From contig BMUX01000003.1 of the NCBI GenBank assembly GCA_014650415.1, forward strand, positions 372,001-436,000: a stretch of 64,000 nt of DNA, given 5' to 3'. This document shows positions 1 to 8,877 of this stretch, piece by piece (positions within the stretch are counted from its first letter, which is position 1; each line of letters begins with the position of its first letter). The position numbers were made by a program, and so were the translations under genes. The notes under the pieces were generated by a model. It worked only from the letters and a program-made list of their open reading frames with translations. It was not told where the DNA came from and did no database searches. Origin of the DNA: Streptomyces spiroverticillatus. GTDB lineage: Bacteria > Actinomycetota > Actinomycetes > Streptomycetales > Streptomycetaceae.

Positions 1-235
1 ACCGCGCCCCGGGGCGTCGATCGCCCGGCCGCCCTTGCAGGCCTGGAGCGGGCCCACCTCTCCCGAGGCGGCGGTGAGACAGGCCCAGCCGTCCGGGTCC
101 GGGTCGACCTTCGCCGAACCGGCGGTGAGCGCGCCGAGCGCGCGATCTGGAGCCCGGTATGGGCGGTCCTTCCGAGAGGGGGGTGGGGAGAGGTTTCCGC
201 AGCCAAAAGGCCACAGAAAGCGGTCCCACCCCGCT
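1..235 (-). pseudogene. Fragment of lectin-like secreted protein, N-terminal part, cut by window edge
   Basis: An open minus-strand frame runs off the left edge and is closed upstream by an in-frame TGA at 236-238. It contains GWACLTAASGEVGPLQAC followed by a Gly-rich stretch. The same motif (GWACLTAATGAKGP) occurs in the mature N-terminus of the lectin-like protein at 25.8 kb. I see no ATG/GTG/TTG start and no signal peptide in this frame, and the other two frames do not supply a convincing one either. It may be a paralogue that has lost its secretion signal through a frameshift or truncation. The downstream lectin domain would lie outside the window. The homology to the 25.8 kb gene is seen directly; loss of function is inferred. 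Confidence 0.4.
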
Positions 236-349
236 CACGGCACGAACAGATTGGTTCAGCCGGGCGGATCAGCCATGCGTACGGCTCAGCTCAGCCGTAC
301 ATCCGGCGCAATGCCCGAGCCGTACATCCGGCGCGATCTCGTCCTGGCC

Positions 350-850
350 TCAGCCGTACATCCGGCGCATCGCGAAGTCGACCATCTGCTCCACGGCCTT
401 CGCGTCGAACACCATCCGGTGCTCGCCCTCCATGTCGAGCACGAAGCCGTACCCCGTCGGCAGCAGGTCGATCACCTCCGCCCCCGTGATCACGAAGTAC
501 TTGGACTCCTTGCCCGCGTACCTGCGCAGCTCCTTGAGCGTGGTGAACATGGGGATCACCGGGTGCTGCGTGTTGTGCAGCGCCAGGAACCCGGGCCCGT
601 CACCGCGCGGGCAGTACACCTTCGACGACGCGAAGATCTGCTGGAAGTCCTCGGCGGACAGCGTGCCGGTCGTGAACGCCCGCACCCCGTCGGCCAGCGA
701 CGGCGGCGACGGCTCGGGGTACAGCGGCTGCTCCCCGTATCCCCCCTGCTGCTGTTGCGGCGGCGGCTGCGGCGGCGCGTACCCCTGCTGGGCACCCCCC
801 GGCGGGGCGTAGCCCTGCTGCGCGCCCGGATTCTGCTCGTAGCCATACAT
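350..850 (-). CDS. SseB family protein
   Basis: A 166-aa protein starting with ATG at 850. Residues 1-48 are a low-complexity Gln/Pro/Gly/Tyr tail with two QQGYAPP copies. From about residue 50 it matches the SseB N-terminal domain: an LADGVRAFTTG start, then a ...KVYCPRGDGPG... strand and a KESKYFVITGAEVIDLLPTG core. SseB-domain proteins are common in Streptomyces and have no established biochemical role; the name comes from an enterobacterial type III secretion chaperone and should not be read literally. The gene stands alone, head-on to nothing, with the 3' end of the tnpB element just upstream of its start. Confidence 0.8.
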   Translation of the reverse strand: MYGYEQNPGAQQGYAPPGGAQQGYAPPQPPPQQQQGGYGEQPLYPEPSPPSLADGVRAFTTGTLSAEDFQQIFASSKVYCPRGDGPGFLALHNTQHPVIPMFTTLKELRRYAGKESKYFVITGAEVIDLLPTGYGFVLDMEGEHRMVFDAKAVEQMVDFAMRRMYG

Positions 851-1015
851 GCGGGAAAGAGTAGTAGGCGAACCTTCCCGGCCTCAGCGGGCCAGGATTT
901 CTGTCCGTCGCACACTGGGCAGCCGGTACGGGGCGACGCCCCTGCGGCACTGTGCAAAGTGTCGCCACCGCTGCTCCGGTGCGCGCCCGCCGGCGGCGGG
1001 GACAGCAACATCCAC
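851..1015 (-). other. 3' flank of tnpB element (possible omega-RNA/element end)
   Basis: The 165 bp between the end of the tnpB reading frame and the sseB start carry no convincing ORF. They contain short GC-rich inverted repeats, for example GGGGCGACGCCCC near 938-950. In IS200/IS605 elements the guide (omega) RNA and the element end lie just 3' of tnpB, so this is where they would be sought. No definite boundary is visible. Confidence 0.2.
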
Positions 1016-2457
1016 TCAGGCGTTCACGCCGTCGTGAAAGGCCCGGTTCCGGGCGCTACCGCGTGCTCCCCGCCCTCGCACCCCGCCGGCCCGCCCTTCG
1101 GCGGCCTGGCGAGACCCGTGGCGTTCCCTCTGGTCCGGGGACCATCCGGGTACGGCTCGCAGATACTTCACCCGCATCTCCGTGGCGGGTGGCACGGAGA
1201 CGTACGCCCCGTCGTTGACGGCAAGGGTGTGGATGTTCACCCCGCCCACCGCGTCCCGGTGAAGCACCAGGGCACAGTTCGGGTTCACGCAGGCGTAGTC
1301 CGGCCTCGCACCTTCCGCCGGGTGAGACAGAAGGGGCAGGACTGCGAGGAGTACGCCTCACTGATGTGCTTGATCCGCAGGCCGGTCTTGTACGCCAGCT
1401 GGCGTTCCTGCACCCCTCGCTCCCACTGGGAGAGCTGCTGCCGCGTGGAAGGTGAAGCCCTGCGCTTCTTCGCGGTGTCGCGCTCGATCCCGCGTACGTC
1501 CCCAACAACCAGGTGCGCCACCACACGGGTGCCTTCAGGCGCTGCTTGCCGGTGGGCCTCCACCTGCTCGCGGACGAACCGGTTGGCCCTGGCCGTCACC
1601 TGGTGGTTGAAATTCTTCAACTGCCGCCTGGTTCTTGCCGTCAGCTTCTTCCTGGCCCGGGTAAGCCTGCGATGCCGCCGCGATCCGGTGCGGCACCGGG
1701 AGAGCTTCGACTGGAGGTGGGCATACCGCTTGTTCCTTTCCCGCTTGATGGAACGGGCACTGCGACCGTTGATCACCGCGATCTCGTACGCACCGTCCGG
1801 GGCGCGGGAAGCCAGCGTCATCGAGTTGATGACACCTTCGTCCACCGCAACCGTCACCACTCGCATACCCGCCGCCTGGTCGTGCCGCGAAAGAGCCTGG
1901 ACCAGCCGGTCGTCCGGGACCCGGTGAGTAATGTGCAGAGACCACCGTCGCTCTGCCGAGTCCCAGCAGAGTTTCATCTCGCCCCAACGGTCGGGTTCGA
2001 CCGACTGTCCGGCCCGGTCGGTGAACTCGGGCACCGGGATGACGATCCGCTCCCGGCCTCTCCCCAGCGACAGAGCCAGATCTCCGCCTGGAGTGATCCG
2101 CCAGCCGGATCGGGCACTGAGCATGAGCGGGCGGTAAGCCTTTTCCCGCCAAGGGAAACGGGTGCCCGACATGCCGTTGGCCCTTCCGGCTCGTGCGGTG
2201 GCAATCGCCTCTGCAAGGTCATACGCAACGGCTGCCGCAGTGTGCGCATGCAGAGGCCTGGACTCCGGGGGCAGAGAAATCACGTACCGCCGAATATCTT
2301 CCGGCCCTGGAGAACACCCGGAACTCCACTCGGCCCGCACCCAGCTCACGGCCCTGTTCCACAGCAGCGCCGAGGCGTGACAGGCAGTGTGCGCCCGGAC
2401 GTGCTCGGACCGGTTCAGCCATACGGGCACCACCGCCGTGAGGACACGCGTGGTCAC
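1016..2457 (-). pseudogene. tnpB: IS200/IS605-type TnpB RNA-guided nuclease homologue, frameshifted
   Basis: The main frame (GTG at 2457, 390 aa) begins MTTRVLTAVVPVWLNRSEH and carries the RuvC-I Asp in VTVAVDEGVIN (D206) and the first half of the zinc finger, CPFC at residues 374-377. Near 1296 the frame breaks. The remainder continues in the next frame from 1288 down to 1016: YACVNPNC completes the zinc finger and LHRDAVGGVNI supplies the RuvC-III Asp. One extra base at about 1296 would restore a full-length protein. The RuvC-II position reads LVVGDVRGI, with Gly where canonical TnpB has Glu; E346 or E351 (QWERGVQERQLAYK) could compensate. No tnpA is visible, so this resembles an IS1341-type, tnpB-only element. 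The start overlaps the upstream small ORF by four bases. Confidence 0.8.
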
Positions 2458-2745
2458 TGGCCCTGCATCCTGAGACGTCCGCCACGACTTTCAGCGACCC
2501 TGAGCGCATCGGCGAGGCACTCCGAAAGCCGGACGCCGGTACGCCGCAATTCCGTCTCCGAGGCGGACGGGTCCGCCAACAGCGGCTGCGCAAGGACCAG
2601 CGTTTCGGCTCCCATGCCAAGCTGCACGCGCTCCATACGATCAGCGATCCATGACACGTACCCCGACCCGTCCTCCTCGTCCGCACTTCGCACCACGAAG
2701 CCTTCCGCCAGCCCTTCCCCGGAAGGAAAGGCATCCACGCTCATC
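2454..2745 (-). CDS. Small hypothetical protein upstream of tnpB
   Basis: A 96-aa frame from ATG at 2745 (MSVDAFPSGEGLAEG...). It could extend in frame to a TTG at 2840, directly after the GntR stop. Its TGA overlaps the tnpB GTG (GTGA), suggesting translational coupling. The protein is acidic and predicted mostly helical, with SWIADRMERVQLGMGAE and ECLADALRVAESRGGR segments. I do not recognise a family. The four-base overlap and uninterrupted frame support it being real. The GntR gene lies upstream in the same direction, so the three could form one transcript. Confidence 0.45.
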
Positions 2746-2840
2746 CACTCATGTGCATGAGTGAGCCCAGCATCCCTTTTGACAGTTCGAGCGTCAACGG
2801 GTTCTGAAATGGAGCGAGTTGGGAACTTTCGTTCGAGCAA

Positions 2841-3620
2841 TCAGTCGGTTGCCGGGATGCGGTACTCCAGCACGAACCGGTCCGCGTTCATGACGGTTTC
2901 GCACACCTCGACCACCCTCCCGTCCCGGGATACGGCCTGTCTTGTGAGCTCGATCAACGGGGCCCCGGCACTCAGCCCGAGCGAAGCGCATTCACGACGG
3001 TCCGCAGTACGCACACGTACCGTCTCCAGGAACTCTTCCAACTTGTGTCCGTTCTCCTCCAGCCGGGCATAGATGCCACCGGGGCCCGGATTTTCCTGGA
3101 GCAACGCCGGAACGGCTTCCGCCAGCTCCCAAGGCAGGTAGGACGTCGCCTCCTCGGCCGGTACGCCGTCGTTGAAGTACAGCCTCTTCCGGGCGAGCAC
3201 CTGTGCCCCCGCCGTCACGCCGAGCTGTGCCGCGACCTCCGCGGAGGCAGCCAGGGGTCCGACGTACAGCACGCTCACCCTGACGGCCACACTCGACCTG
3301 TCCGCCTCGACCAGGTAGGCAGCTCGCCCGGCCTGCCGGTGTGCACGACGGAACCTGTCGGAGGACTTGCGGCACACGGGCGGGCGAGCACGCACGTACG
3401 AGCCCTTGCCCTGATGGGTTTCCACCAGGCCACCGGCGCGGATCTCGGCCATGGCCTTGCGGATCGTGCCCACCGAGACTCCGTACCGGATCATCAGCTC
3501 ACTTTCGCTGGGGACCTGCTGACCGGGCTCCAGAACACCGGCCCGGATCTGGCGTGCGACATCATCGGCAACCTGGAGGTACTTGGGCACCGGCCCTCTC
3601 TGCTCGGTCTCGTCCCGCAT
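2841..3620 (-). CDS. GntR/HutC family transcriptional regulator (UTRA domain)
   Basis: A 259-aa protein. Residues 10-78 form a GntR winged helix (PKYLQVADDVARQIRAG, VPSESELMIRYGVSVGTIRKA, GLVETHQGKGSYV). Residues 100-255 match a UTRA ligand-binding domain, with ARKRLYFNDGVPAEE and a late DRFVLEYRI strand. HutC-type GntR proteins sense small metabolites and repress neighbouring genes. The start is supported by a strong AGGAGG-type ribosome site on the minus strand at about 3629-3637. The start codons of this gene and the divergent Nudix gene are only about 18-30 bp apart, so their control elements must overlap coding sequence. GntR plus Nudix pairs are often found on integrative elements in Streptomyces. 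Confidence 0.85.
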   Translation of the reverse strand: MRDETEQRGPVPKYLQVADDVARQIRAGVLEPGQQVPSESELMIRYGVSVGTIRKAMAEIRAGGLVETHQGKGSYVRARPPVCRKSSDRFRRAHRQAGRAAYLVEADRSSVAVRVSVLYVGPLAASAEVAAQLGVTAGAQVLARKRLYFNDGVPAEEATSYLPWELAEAVPALLQENPGPGGIYARLEENGHKLEEFLETVRVRTADRRECASLGLSAGAPLIELTRQAVSRDGRVVEVCETVMNADRFVLEYRIPATD

Positions 3621-3650
3621 AGCTCCCCGCTTCCTCCTATGCTCCGCCGC

Positions 3651-4109
3651 ATGGGTAACAACGTGGCCGACAGGCAGTCAACACCACTGCACTCAGTCTC
3701 TGTCGCGGGAGCCGTGATCCGTGACGACGGCCGCGCTCTCGCCATCCAGCGCGCCGACAACGGCGCATGGGAACCGCCGGGAGGAGTCCTCGAACTCCAT
3801 GAATCGCCAGAGGAGGGGGTCCGGCGGGAAGTCCGCGAGGAGACGGGGCTGGACGTCACTGTCGGGCCGCTGTCCGGCGTGTACAAGAACGTCGGCCGAG
3901 GCATCGTCTCCCTCGTCTTCCGTTGCCGTGCAGGCCAGGGCGACCCGCACCCGACCGATGAAGCAAGGACTGTCGCGTGGCTCACGAGGAAGGAGGTCGC
4001 CGAGCTCATGACCGAGGCGTACGCGGTGCGCGTTCTGGACGCCTACGGTCCGGGCCCGACACCGGTCCGCACCCACGACGGGACGCGGATCACCCCCGCC
4101 CGGCCTTGA
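3651..4109 (+). CDS. Nudix hydrolase
   Basis: A 152-aa protein (ATG 3651; an in-frame ATG at 3639 is possible). The Nudix box is complete: GGVLELHESPEEG followed by REVREETGL, fitting G-x5-E-x7-REUXEEXGU. The core starts HSVSVAGAVIRDDGRALAIQR. The enzyme should hydrolyse a nucleoside diphosphate linked to another moiety, with Mg or Mn bound by the box glutamates. Substrate cannot be told from sequence. TATGCT at 3638-3643 is placed like a -10 element about 8 bp from the 3651 ATG, so the mRNA may be leaderless. It is divergent from the GntR gene and probably its target. Confidence 0.85.
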   Translation: MGNNVADRQSTPLHSVSVAGAVIRDDGRALAIQRADNGAWEPPGGVLELHESPEEGVRREVREETGLDVTVGPLSGVYKNVGRGIVSLVFRCRAGQGDPHPTDEARTVAWLTRKEVAELMTEAYAVRVLDAYGPGPTPVRTHDGTRITPARP

Positions 4110-4248
4110 CCGGCCAAGGTGACCAGAGCCTCACCCGGGATGGCCCCACAGGGGTTGCGGCTTATTACCGACGGGTAGCATCATCGTAGCTACTTGCTGG
4201 TAGTTGTTACGAGGATCCTGCCTCCCCGATTTATACGGAGCCGTCGCC
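4110..4248 (+). promoter_or_regulatory. Upstream region of fadE5-like gene with repeated TACC/GTAG half-sites
   Basis: This 139-bp gap has no ORF. Around 4166-4206 it contains TACCGACGGGTA and CTACTTGCTGGTAG, both imperfect inverted repeats, and three GTAGC/GTAG copies. They are candidate operator half-sites for the acyl-CoA dehydrogenase gene. The ribosome site ACGGAG lies at 4235-4240. The regulator is not identifiable from sequence. Confidence 0.35.
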
Positions 4249-6075
4249 ATGGGGCACTACAAGTCGAATCTCCGGGACATCGAGTTCAACCTCTTCGAGG
4301 TGCTCGGCCGCGACAAGGTGTACGGCAGCGGCCCGTTCGCGGAGATGGACGTCGAGACCGCCAAGAGCATCCTCGACGAGCTGCGCAGGCTCGCCGAGAA
4401 CGAGCTGGCCGCCTCCTTCGAGGACGCCGACCGCACCCCGCCGGTCTTCGACCCGGCCACCAACACCGCGCCCGTCCCGGCGTCCTTCAAGAAGAGCTAC
4501 CAGGCCTTCATGGACTCCGAGTACTGGCGCCTCGGCCTGCCCGAGGAGATCGGCGGCACGACCTCCCCGCGCTCCCTGATCTGGGCGTACGCGGAGCTGC
4601 TGCTCGGCGCCAACCCGGCGATCTGGATGTACTCCTCGGGCCCGGCCTTCGCCGGCATCCTCTTCGAGGAGGGCAACGAGGCGCAGAAGAAGGTCGCGCA
4701 GATCGCCGTCGACAAGCAGTGGGGCTCCACCATGGTCCTCACCGAGCCGGACGCCGGCTCGGACGTGGGCGCCGGCCGCACCAAGGCGATCCAGCAGGAG
4801 GACGGCTCCTGGCACATCGAGGGCGTGAAGCGCTTCATCACGTCCGGCGAGCACGACATGTCGGAGAACATCCTTCACTACGTGCTGGCGCGCCCCGAGG
4901 GTGCGGGCCCCGGCACGAAGGGGCTGTCGCTCTTCCTCGTACCGAAGTACAACTTCGACTGGGAGACCGGCGAGCTGGGCGAGCGCAACGGCGTCTACGC
5001 CACGAACGTCGAGCACAAGATGGGCCTCAAGGCGTCCAACACGTGCGAGATGACCTTCGGCGACCAGCACCCCGCCAAGGGCTGGCTGATCGGCGACAAG
5101 CACGACGGCATCCGCCAGATGTTCATGATCATCGAGTTCGCCCGCATGATGGTCGGCACGAAGGCCATCGCGACGCTCTCGACGGGTTACCTGAACGCCC
5201 TGGAGTACGCCAAGGAGCGTGTGCAGGGTCCGGACCTGGCCCAGTTCATGGACAAGACGGCCCCCAAGGTCACCATCACGCACCACCCCGACGTGCGCCG
5301 CTCGCTCATGACGCAGAAGGCGTACGCGGAGGGCATGCGCGCCCTCGTGCTGCACACCGCCTGCGTGCAGGACGCCATCGCGGTCAAGGAGGCGGCGGGC
5401 GAGGACGCCAAGGCCGAGATCGCGCTCAACGACCTGCTGCTGCCGATCGTGAAGGGCTACGGCTCGGAGAAGTCCTACGAGCAGCTCGCCCAGTCGCTCC
5501 AGACCTTCGGCGGCTCCGGGTACCTCCAGGAGTACCCGATCGAGCAGTACATCCGCGACGCCAAGATCGACACCCTGTACGAGGGCACCACGGCCATCCA
5601 GGGCCAGGACTTCTTCTTCCGGAAGATCGTCCGCAACCAGGGCGCGGCACTGAACCAGCTCGCCGAGGAGATCAAGAAGTTCCTCGCGGTGGGCACCGGC
5701 GGCGACGAGCTGGCGGGCGCCCGCGAGCAGCTCGCCAAGGCGGCCGTGGACCTGGAGGCCATCGTCGGCGCCATGCTGACGGACCTCGCGGGCACCGAGC
5801 AGGACGTGAAGTCCATCTACAAGGTGGGTCTCAACACGACCCGTCTGCTGATGGCGTCCGGTGACGTGGTCGTCGGTTACCTGCTGCTCCGCGGTGCGGC
5901 CGTGGCGCAGGAGAAGCTGGCGACGGCCTCTGCCAAGGACCAGGCGTTCTACACCGGCAAGATCGCCGCCGCGAAGTTCTTCGCCGCGAACGTGCTGCCG
6001 GGTGTCGGCGTGGAGCGAGCGAAGGCCGAGTCGGTCGACAACGAGCTGATGGAGCTGGACGAGGCGGCTTTCTAG
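4249..6075 (+). CDS. fadE5: FadE5-like acyl-CoA dehydrogenase
   Basis: A 608-aa flavoprotein closely resembling mycobacterial FadE5 along its length: it starts [20 protein letters not shown] and ends [12 protein letters not shown]. Family members oxidise acyl-CoA to trans-2-enoyl-CoA in beta-oxidation with broad chain-length range. Visible features are an N-terminal helical domain to about 160, the FAD-binding [11 protein letters not shown] strand from residue 165, and the catalytic Glu at about 445 in LYEGTTAIQ. The C-terminal extension past 450 is typical of the FadE5 type and missing from short ACADs. ATG 4249 is chosen because ACGGAG precedes it by 8 bp and because the protein then matches the family N-terminus; a longer in-frame start at 4204 is unlikely. 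Monocistronic, ended by a hairpin containing a parS site. Confidence 0.95.
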   Translation: MGHYKSNLRDIEFNLFEVLGRDKVYGSGPFAEMDVETAKSILDELRRLAENELAASFEDADRTPPVFDPATNTAPVPASFKKSYQAFMDSEYWRLGLPEEIGGTTSPRSLIWAYAELLLGANPAIWMYSSGPAFAGILFEEGNEAQKKVAQIAVDKQWGSTMVLTEPDAGSDVGAGRTKAIQQEDGSWHIEGVKRFITSGEHDMSENILHYVLARPEGAGPGTKGLSLFLVPKYNFDWETGELGERNGVYATNVEHKMGLKASNTCEMTFGDQHPAKGWLIGDKHDGIRQMFMIIEFARMMVGTKAIATLSTGYLNALEYAKERVQGPDLAQFMDKTAPKVTITHHPDVRRSLMTQKAYAEGMRALVLHTACVQDAIAVKEAAGEDAKAEIALNDLLLPIVKGYGSEKSYEQLAQSLQTFGGSGYLQEYPIEQYIRDAKIDTLYEGTTAIQGQDFFFRKIVRNQGAALNQLAEEIKKFLAVGTGGDELAGAREQLAKAAVDLEAIVGAMLTDLAGTEQDVKSIYKVGLNTTRLLMASGDVVVGYLLLRGAAVAQEKLATASAKDQAFYTGKIAAAKFFAANVLPGVGVERAKAESVDNELMELDEAAF

Positions 6076-6098
6076 TCCCTGCTTCCTGATGTCCTGAG

Positions 6099-6143
6099 CG
6101 GGCCGGAGGAGTCTCACGTTTCACGTGAAACATCTCCGGCCCG
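6099..6143. terminator. Hairpin terminator after fadE5 enclosing a parS site
   Basis: Arms CGGGCCGGAG (6099-6108) and CTCCGGCCCG (6134-6143) are perfect 10-bp complements. The intervening segment contains GTTTCACGTGAAAC, itself able to pair. The structure lies 24 bp after the fadE5 stop, with no strong U-tract, as is usual in Streptomyces. Confidence 0.7.
6118..6131. other. parS: parS site 1 (ParB binding)
   Basis: Exact GTTTCACGTGAAAC, the consensus bound by Streptomyces ParB. It sits in the loop region of the fadE5 terminator, in an intergenic gap. Confidence 0.93.
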
Positions 6144-6173
6144 TTGTCGGTGGTGCGTGCGACGCTTGGTGAC

Positions 6174-6890
6174 ATGGCTGGACAGGAACAGCAGGGCAAG
6201 GGGTACTCGGTACCGGCGGGGCTCCCGTATGCGCTCAAGGAGCTGCGCAGCAGGCTGGGCTCCGCGAGCGACCTGGTGAAGGACCTGTACGACGGCGCGC
6301 ACCCCGCCGAGTACGAGCCCGTCGCGGACACGCTCTACAGCGCGTACCGCACCGCCTCCGAGCTCGCGCCCGCGCGCAACGTCACCGGGTGCAAGGAGCA
6401 CCCCGACGGCGCGGTCGACCCGACGGTGCCGGACGGCTGGGGCCGCTGCCTGATCTGCAACCACCGGCGCAGGCTCGCGGAGCGGGGGGCGCCGACGCCG
6501 GCCGAGGACGTGCCCCGGCTGCGGGAGCGGGACGGACGGCAGGCGACGCTCGGGATGCTGAACGAGCAGTTCGCGCTGGTCAACGAGCGGTCCTTCGAGC
6601 TGGGGACGGGGTCACGGCCCGAGGAGTTCGCGGTCCTGGCCGAGTCCCTGCACCGCGCCTTCGTGCTGGCCCGTGAGCTGTCCCGGCCCCGGAACACCTC
6701 GGGCTGCTCGCTCCACCCGGGGGCTCCGGTGGACCCGGACGCCCCTCCGGGCGAGGAGTGCATGTTCTGCGCGGGCCGCCGCAGGCAGGCCTCCCGTGCC
6801 CCGGGCACCCCGCAGATGCTGCCTCGGGTGCCGAGGGGCGAGCGCAGGATGCCGCTGCGCCGCCGCTTCGAAAGGCCGCCGGGGCTGTAG
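6174..6890 (+). CDS. Hypothetical protein with duplicated Cys/His motif
   Basis: A 238-aa soluble protein from ATG 6174 (MAGQEQQGKGYSVPAG). It is an internal duplication. Residues about 15-105 and 120-215 each contain a helical segment followed by a CxxH...CxxC-like motif: GCKEHPDGAVDP...CLICNHRRR and GCSLHPGAPVDP...CMFCAGRRR. The four Cys/His ligands per copy suggest two small zinc-binding knuckles, although copy 2 has the same spacing class only roughly. The C-terminus is Arg-rich. I do not recognise a named family. The gene is alone between fadE5 and the aminopeptidase. The mRNA start may be near the ATG, because no clear ribosome site is seen. Confidence 0.7.
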   Translation: MAGQEQQGKGYSVPAGLPYALKELRSRLGSASDLVKDLYDGAHPAEYEPVADTLYSAYRTASELAPARNVTGCKEHPDGAVDPTVPDGWGRCLICNHRRRLAERGAPTPAEDVPRLRERDGRQATLGMLNEQFALVNERSFELGTGSRPEEFAVLAESLHRAFVLARELSRPRNTSGCSLHPGAPVDPDAPPGEECMFCAGRRRQASRAPGTPQMLPRVPRGERRMPLRRRFERPPGL

Positions 6891-6903
6891 GGGCTCCGGC
6901 GCT

Positions 6904-6970
6904 GCGGACCGGGCGGACCGCGCTGACCGGGCGGACCGGGCTGACCGGACGGACCGGGCTGACCGGGCGG
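6904..6970. repeat. Tandem 9-bp GACCGGGCG-type repeats
   Basis: About seven degenerate copies of a 9-bp unit (GGACCGGGC/GGACCGCGC variants) run between the preceding stop and the aminopeptidase start. The tract is not translated in the annotated frames. It may be simple slippage expansion. Confidence 0.7.
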
Positions 6971-7014
6971 GCGGTGGCACGCCGGGAAGAAGGCCCCCTG
7001 GTTACGCTGAGCGT

Positions 7015-8319
7015 ATGAGCACCGCAGCCCGCACCACCCCCCGCTTCGACCGGGGCCACACCGACGACCTGAAGTCCTTCCTGGCGGCAGGTCCGTCCCC
7101 GTACCACGCCGTGGCCGCCGCCGCCGAGCGGCTGGAGAAGGCGGGCTTCCGACAGGTCGCCGAGACCGACGCCTGGGACGGCACGACCGGCGGCAGGTAC
7201 GTCCTGCGCGGCGGCGCGATCATCGCCTGGTTCGTCCCGGAGGGCACCTCGCCCCACACCCCCTTCCGGATCGTCGGCGCGCACACCGACTCCCCGAACC
7301 TGCGCGTGAAGCCCCTGCCGGACACCGGCAACGAGGGCTGGCGGCAGGTCGCCGTCGAGATCTACGGCGGCACCCTGCTCAACACCTGGCTGGACCGGGA
7401 CCTGGGTCTCGCCGGCCGCCTCACCCTGCGCGACGGCTCGCACCGCCTCGTCAACATCGACCGCCCGCTGCTGCGCGTCCCGCAGCTCGCCATCCACCTC
7501 GACCGCCAGGTCAACGAGGGCATGAAGCTGGACAAGCAGCGCCACATGCAGCCCATCTGGGGCCAGGGCGAGGTGCACGAGGGCGACCTCATCGCGTACG
7601 TCGCCGAGGAGGCCGGCCTCGACCCCGAGGACATCGTGGGCTGGGACCTGATGCCGCACGCCGTGGAGGCCCCCGCCTACCTGGGCCGCGACGAGGAACT
7701 GCTCGCCGGGCCCCGCATGGACAACCTGATCTCGGTGCACGCGGGCGTCGCAGCCCTGGCCGCCGTGGCCACGGGTGACGAGAAGCTGTCGTACATCCCC
7801 GTACTGGCCGCCTTCGACCACGAGGAGAACGGCTCGCAGTCGGACACCGGCGCGGACGGTCCGCTGCTCGGCAACGTGCTGGAGCGCTCGGTGTTCGCGC
7901 GCGGCGGTTCCCCCGAGGACAAGGCGCGCGCGCTCGCCGGGTCCGTGTGCCTGTCCTCCGACACCGGTCACGCCGTGCACCCCAACTACGCGGAGCGGCA
8001 CGACCCGACGCACCACCCGCGTGCCAACGGCGGCCCCATCCTCAAGGTGAACGTGAACCAGCGGTACGCCACCGACGGTGCGGGTCGGGCGGTGTTCGCG
8101 GCGGCCTGCGAGAAGGCCGGGGTGCCGTGGCAGACCTTCGTGTCGAACAACTCGATGCCGTGCGGCACCACCATCGGCCCGATCACCGCCGCCCGGCACG
8201 GCATCCAGACCGTCGACATCGGCGTCGCGATCCTCTCCATGCACAGTGCACGTGAGCTGTGCGGGGCCGAGGACCCGTACCTGCTCGCCAACGCGCTGGT
8301 CGCGTTCCTGGAGGGCTGA
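7015..8319 (+). CDS. apeB: M18 family aminopeptidase
   Basis: A 434-aa cytosolic metallo-aminopeptidase of the M18 (aspartyl aminopeptidase) family, near the usual 430 aa. Metal-site motifs are complete: VGAHTDSPNLRVKP (His about 90), FDHEENGSQSDTGADG (Glu about 270), an SSDTGHAVHPNY segment and the C-terminal MHSARELCG with its last His. The enzyme binds two zinc ions and usually acts as a large oligomer on peptides with N-terminal acidic or neutral residues. The start ATG 7015 lies just after the 9-bp repeat tract; no strong ribosome site is seen. Single-gene transcript. Confidence 0.93.
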   Translation: MSTAARTTPRFDRGHTDDLKSFLAAGPSPYHAVAAAAERLEKAGFRQVAETDAWDGTTGGRYVLRGGAIIAWFVPEGTSPHTPFRIVGAHTDSPNLRVKPLPDTGNEGWRQVAVEIYGGTLLNTWLDRDLGLAGRLTLRDGSHRLVNIDRPLLRVPQLAIHLDRQVNEGMKLDKQRHMQPIWGQGEVHEGDLIAYVAEEAGLDPEDIVGWDLMPHAVEAPAYLGRDEELLAGPRMDNLISVHAGVAALAAVATGDEKLSYIPVLAAFDHEENGSQSDTGADGPLLGNVLERSVFARGGSPEDKARALAGSVCLSSDTGHAVHPNYAERHDPTHHPRANGGPILKVNVNQRYATDGAGRAVFAAACEKAGVPWQTFVSNNSMPCGTTIGPITAARHGIQTVDIGVAILSMHSARELCGAEDPYLLANALVAFLEG

Positions 8320-8474
8320 CCGGGCCCGTCGGCCAAGCTGAAGGTCGAACTCCGCCTGCGCGCATGGCTGTTCCGGGCCCGGGTACTCGCACCCGTACAA
8401 CGAGACCGGTGCGAAAACCGGTCTCAACCGGACCCGGAACGGTCGCAAGCAATCGCACTCGGAGGCGAACTGAC

Positions 8475-8702
8475 ATGGGACTGGGCGGCTGCATCGTCCT
8501 CGTCGCGGTGGGGGCCATCCTGACCTTCGCCACGGACTGGGAGCTCGAAAGCGTCAACCTCGACCTGGTCGGAATCATCATGATGCTGGTCGGCGTCGTC
8601 GGGATCGTGGTCTTCACCAGCGTCCTGAAGCGGCGTCGCGGCGTCGGCGGTCCGCCCGCGGGCGGCGGGGTCGTCGAGGAGCGCTACCGCCACTACGAGT
8701 AG
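8475..8702 (+). CDS. Small DUF6458-type membrane protein
   Basis: A 75-aa protein starting MGLGGCIVLVAVGAILTFA, with two predicted transmembrane helices (about 4-20 and 33-53) and a basic KRRRG cytosolic stretch followed by a polar tail. The MGLGG N-terminus and two-helix size match the actinobacterial DUF6458 family, which has no known function. The ribosome site GGAGG at 8461-8465 fixes the start. Confidence 0.8.
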   Translation: MGLGGCIVLVAVGAILTFATDWELESVNLDLVGIIMMLVGVVGIVVFTSVLKRRRGVGGPPAGGGVVEERYRHYE

Positions 8703-8877
8703 GCCGCACCTCCACTACCAGTGGGCCACACCTCCACCACGAGTGGCTCGCACCCCACGCCCCCTCTCTGACCGGCGGTTTTGCGCCCCACCGTGCCCGA
8801 AGTGCCCCTCCGGCGCGCGGTGGTGGCCCCGGTAGGCTGGCCCTTTGTCCGCTGCCCGCGTCAGGGAGAGGCTCACG

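Noticed and set aside
35..1927. 630-aa plus-strand ORF over sseB and tnpB
   Set aside because: No domain; overlaps two recognised minus-strand genes.
4231..6117. 628-aa antisense ORF opposite fadE5
   Set aside because: Composed of low-complexity Val/Leu/Arg sequence typical of a shadow of a GC3-biased gene; the plus-strand FadE5 match is unambiguous.
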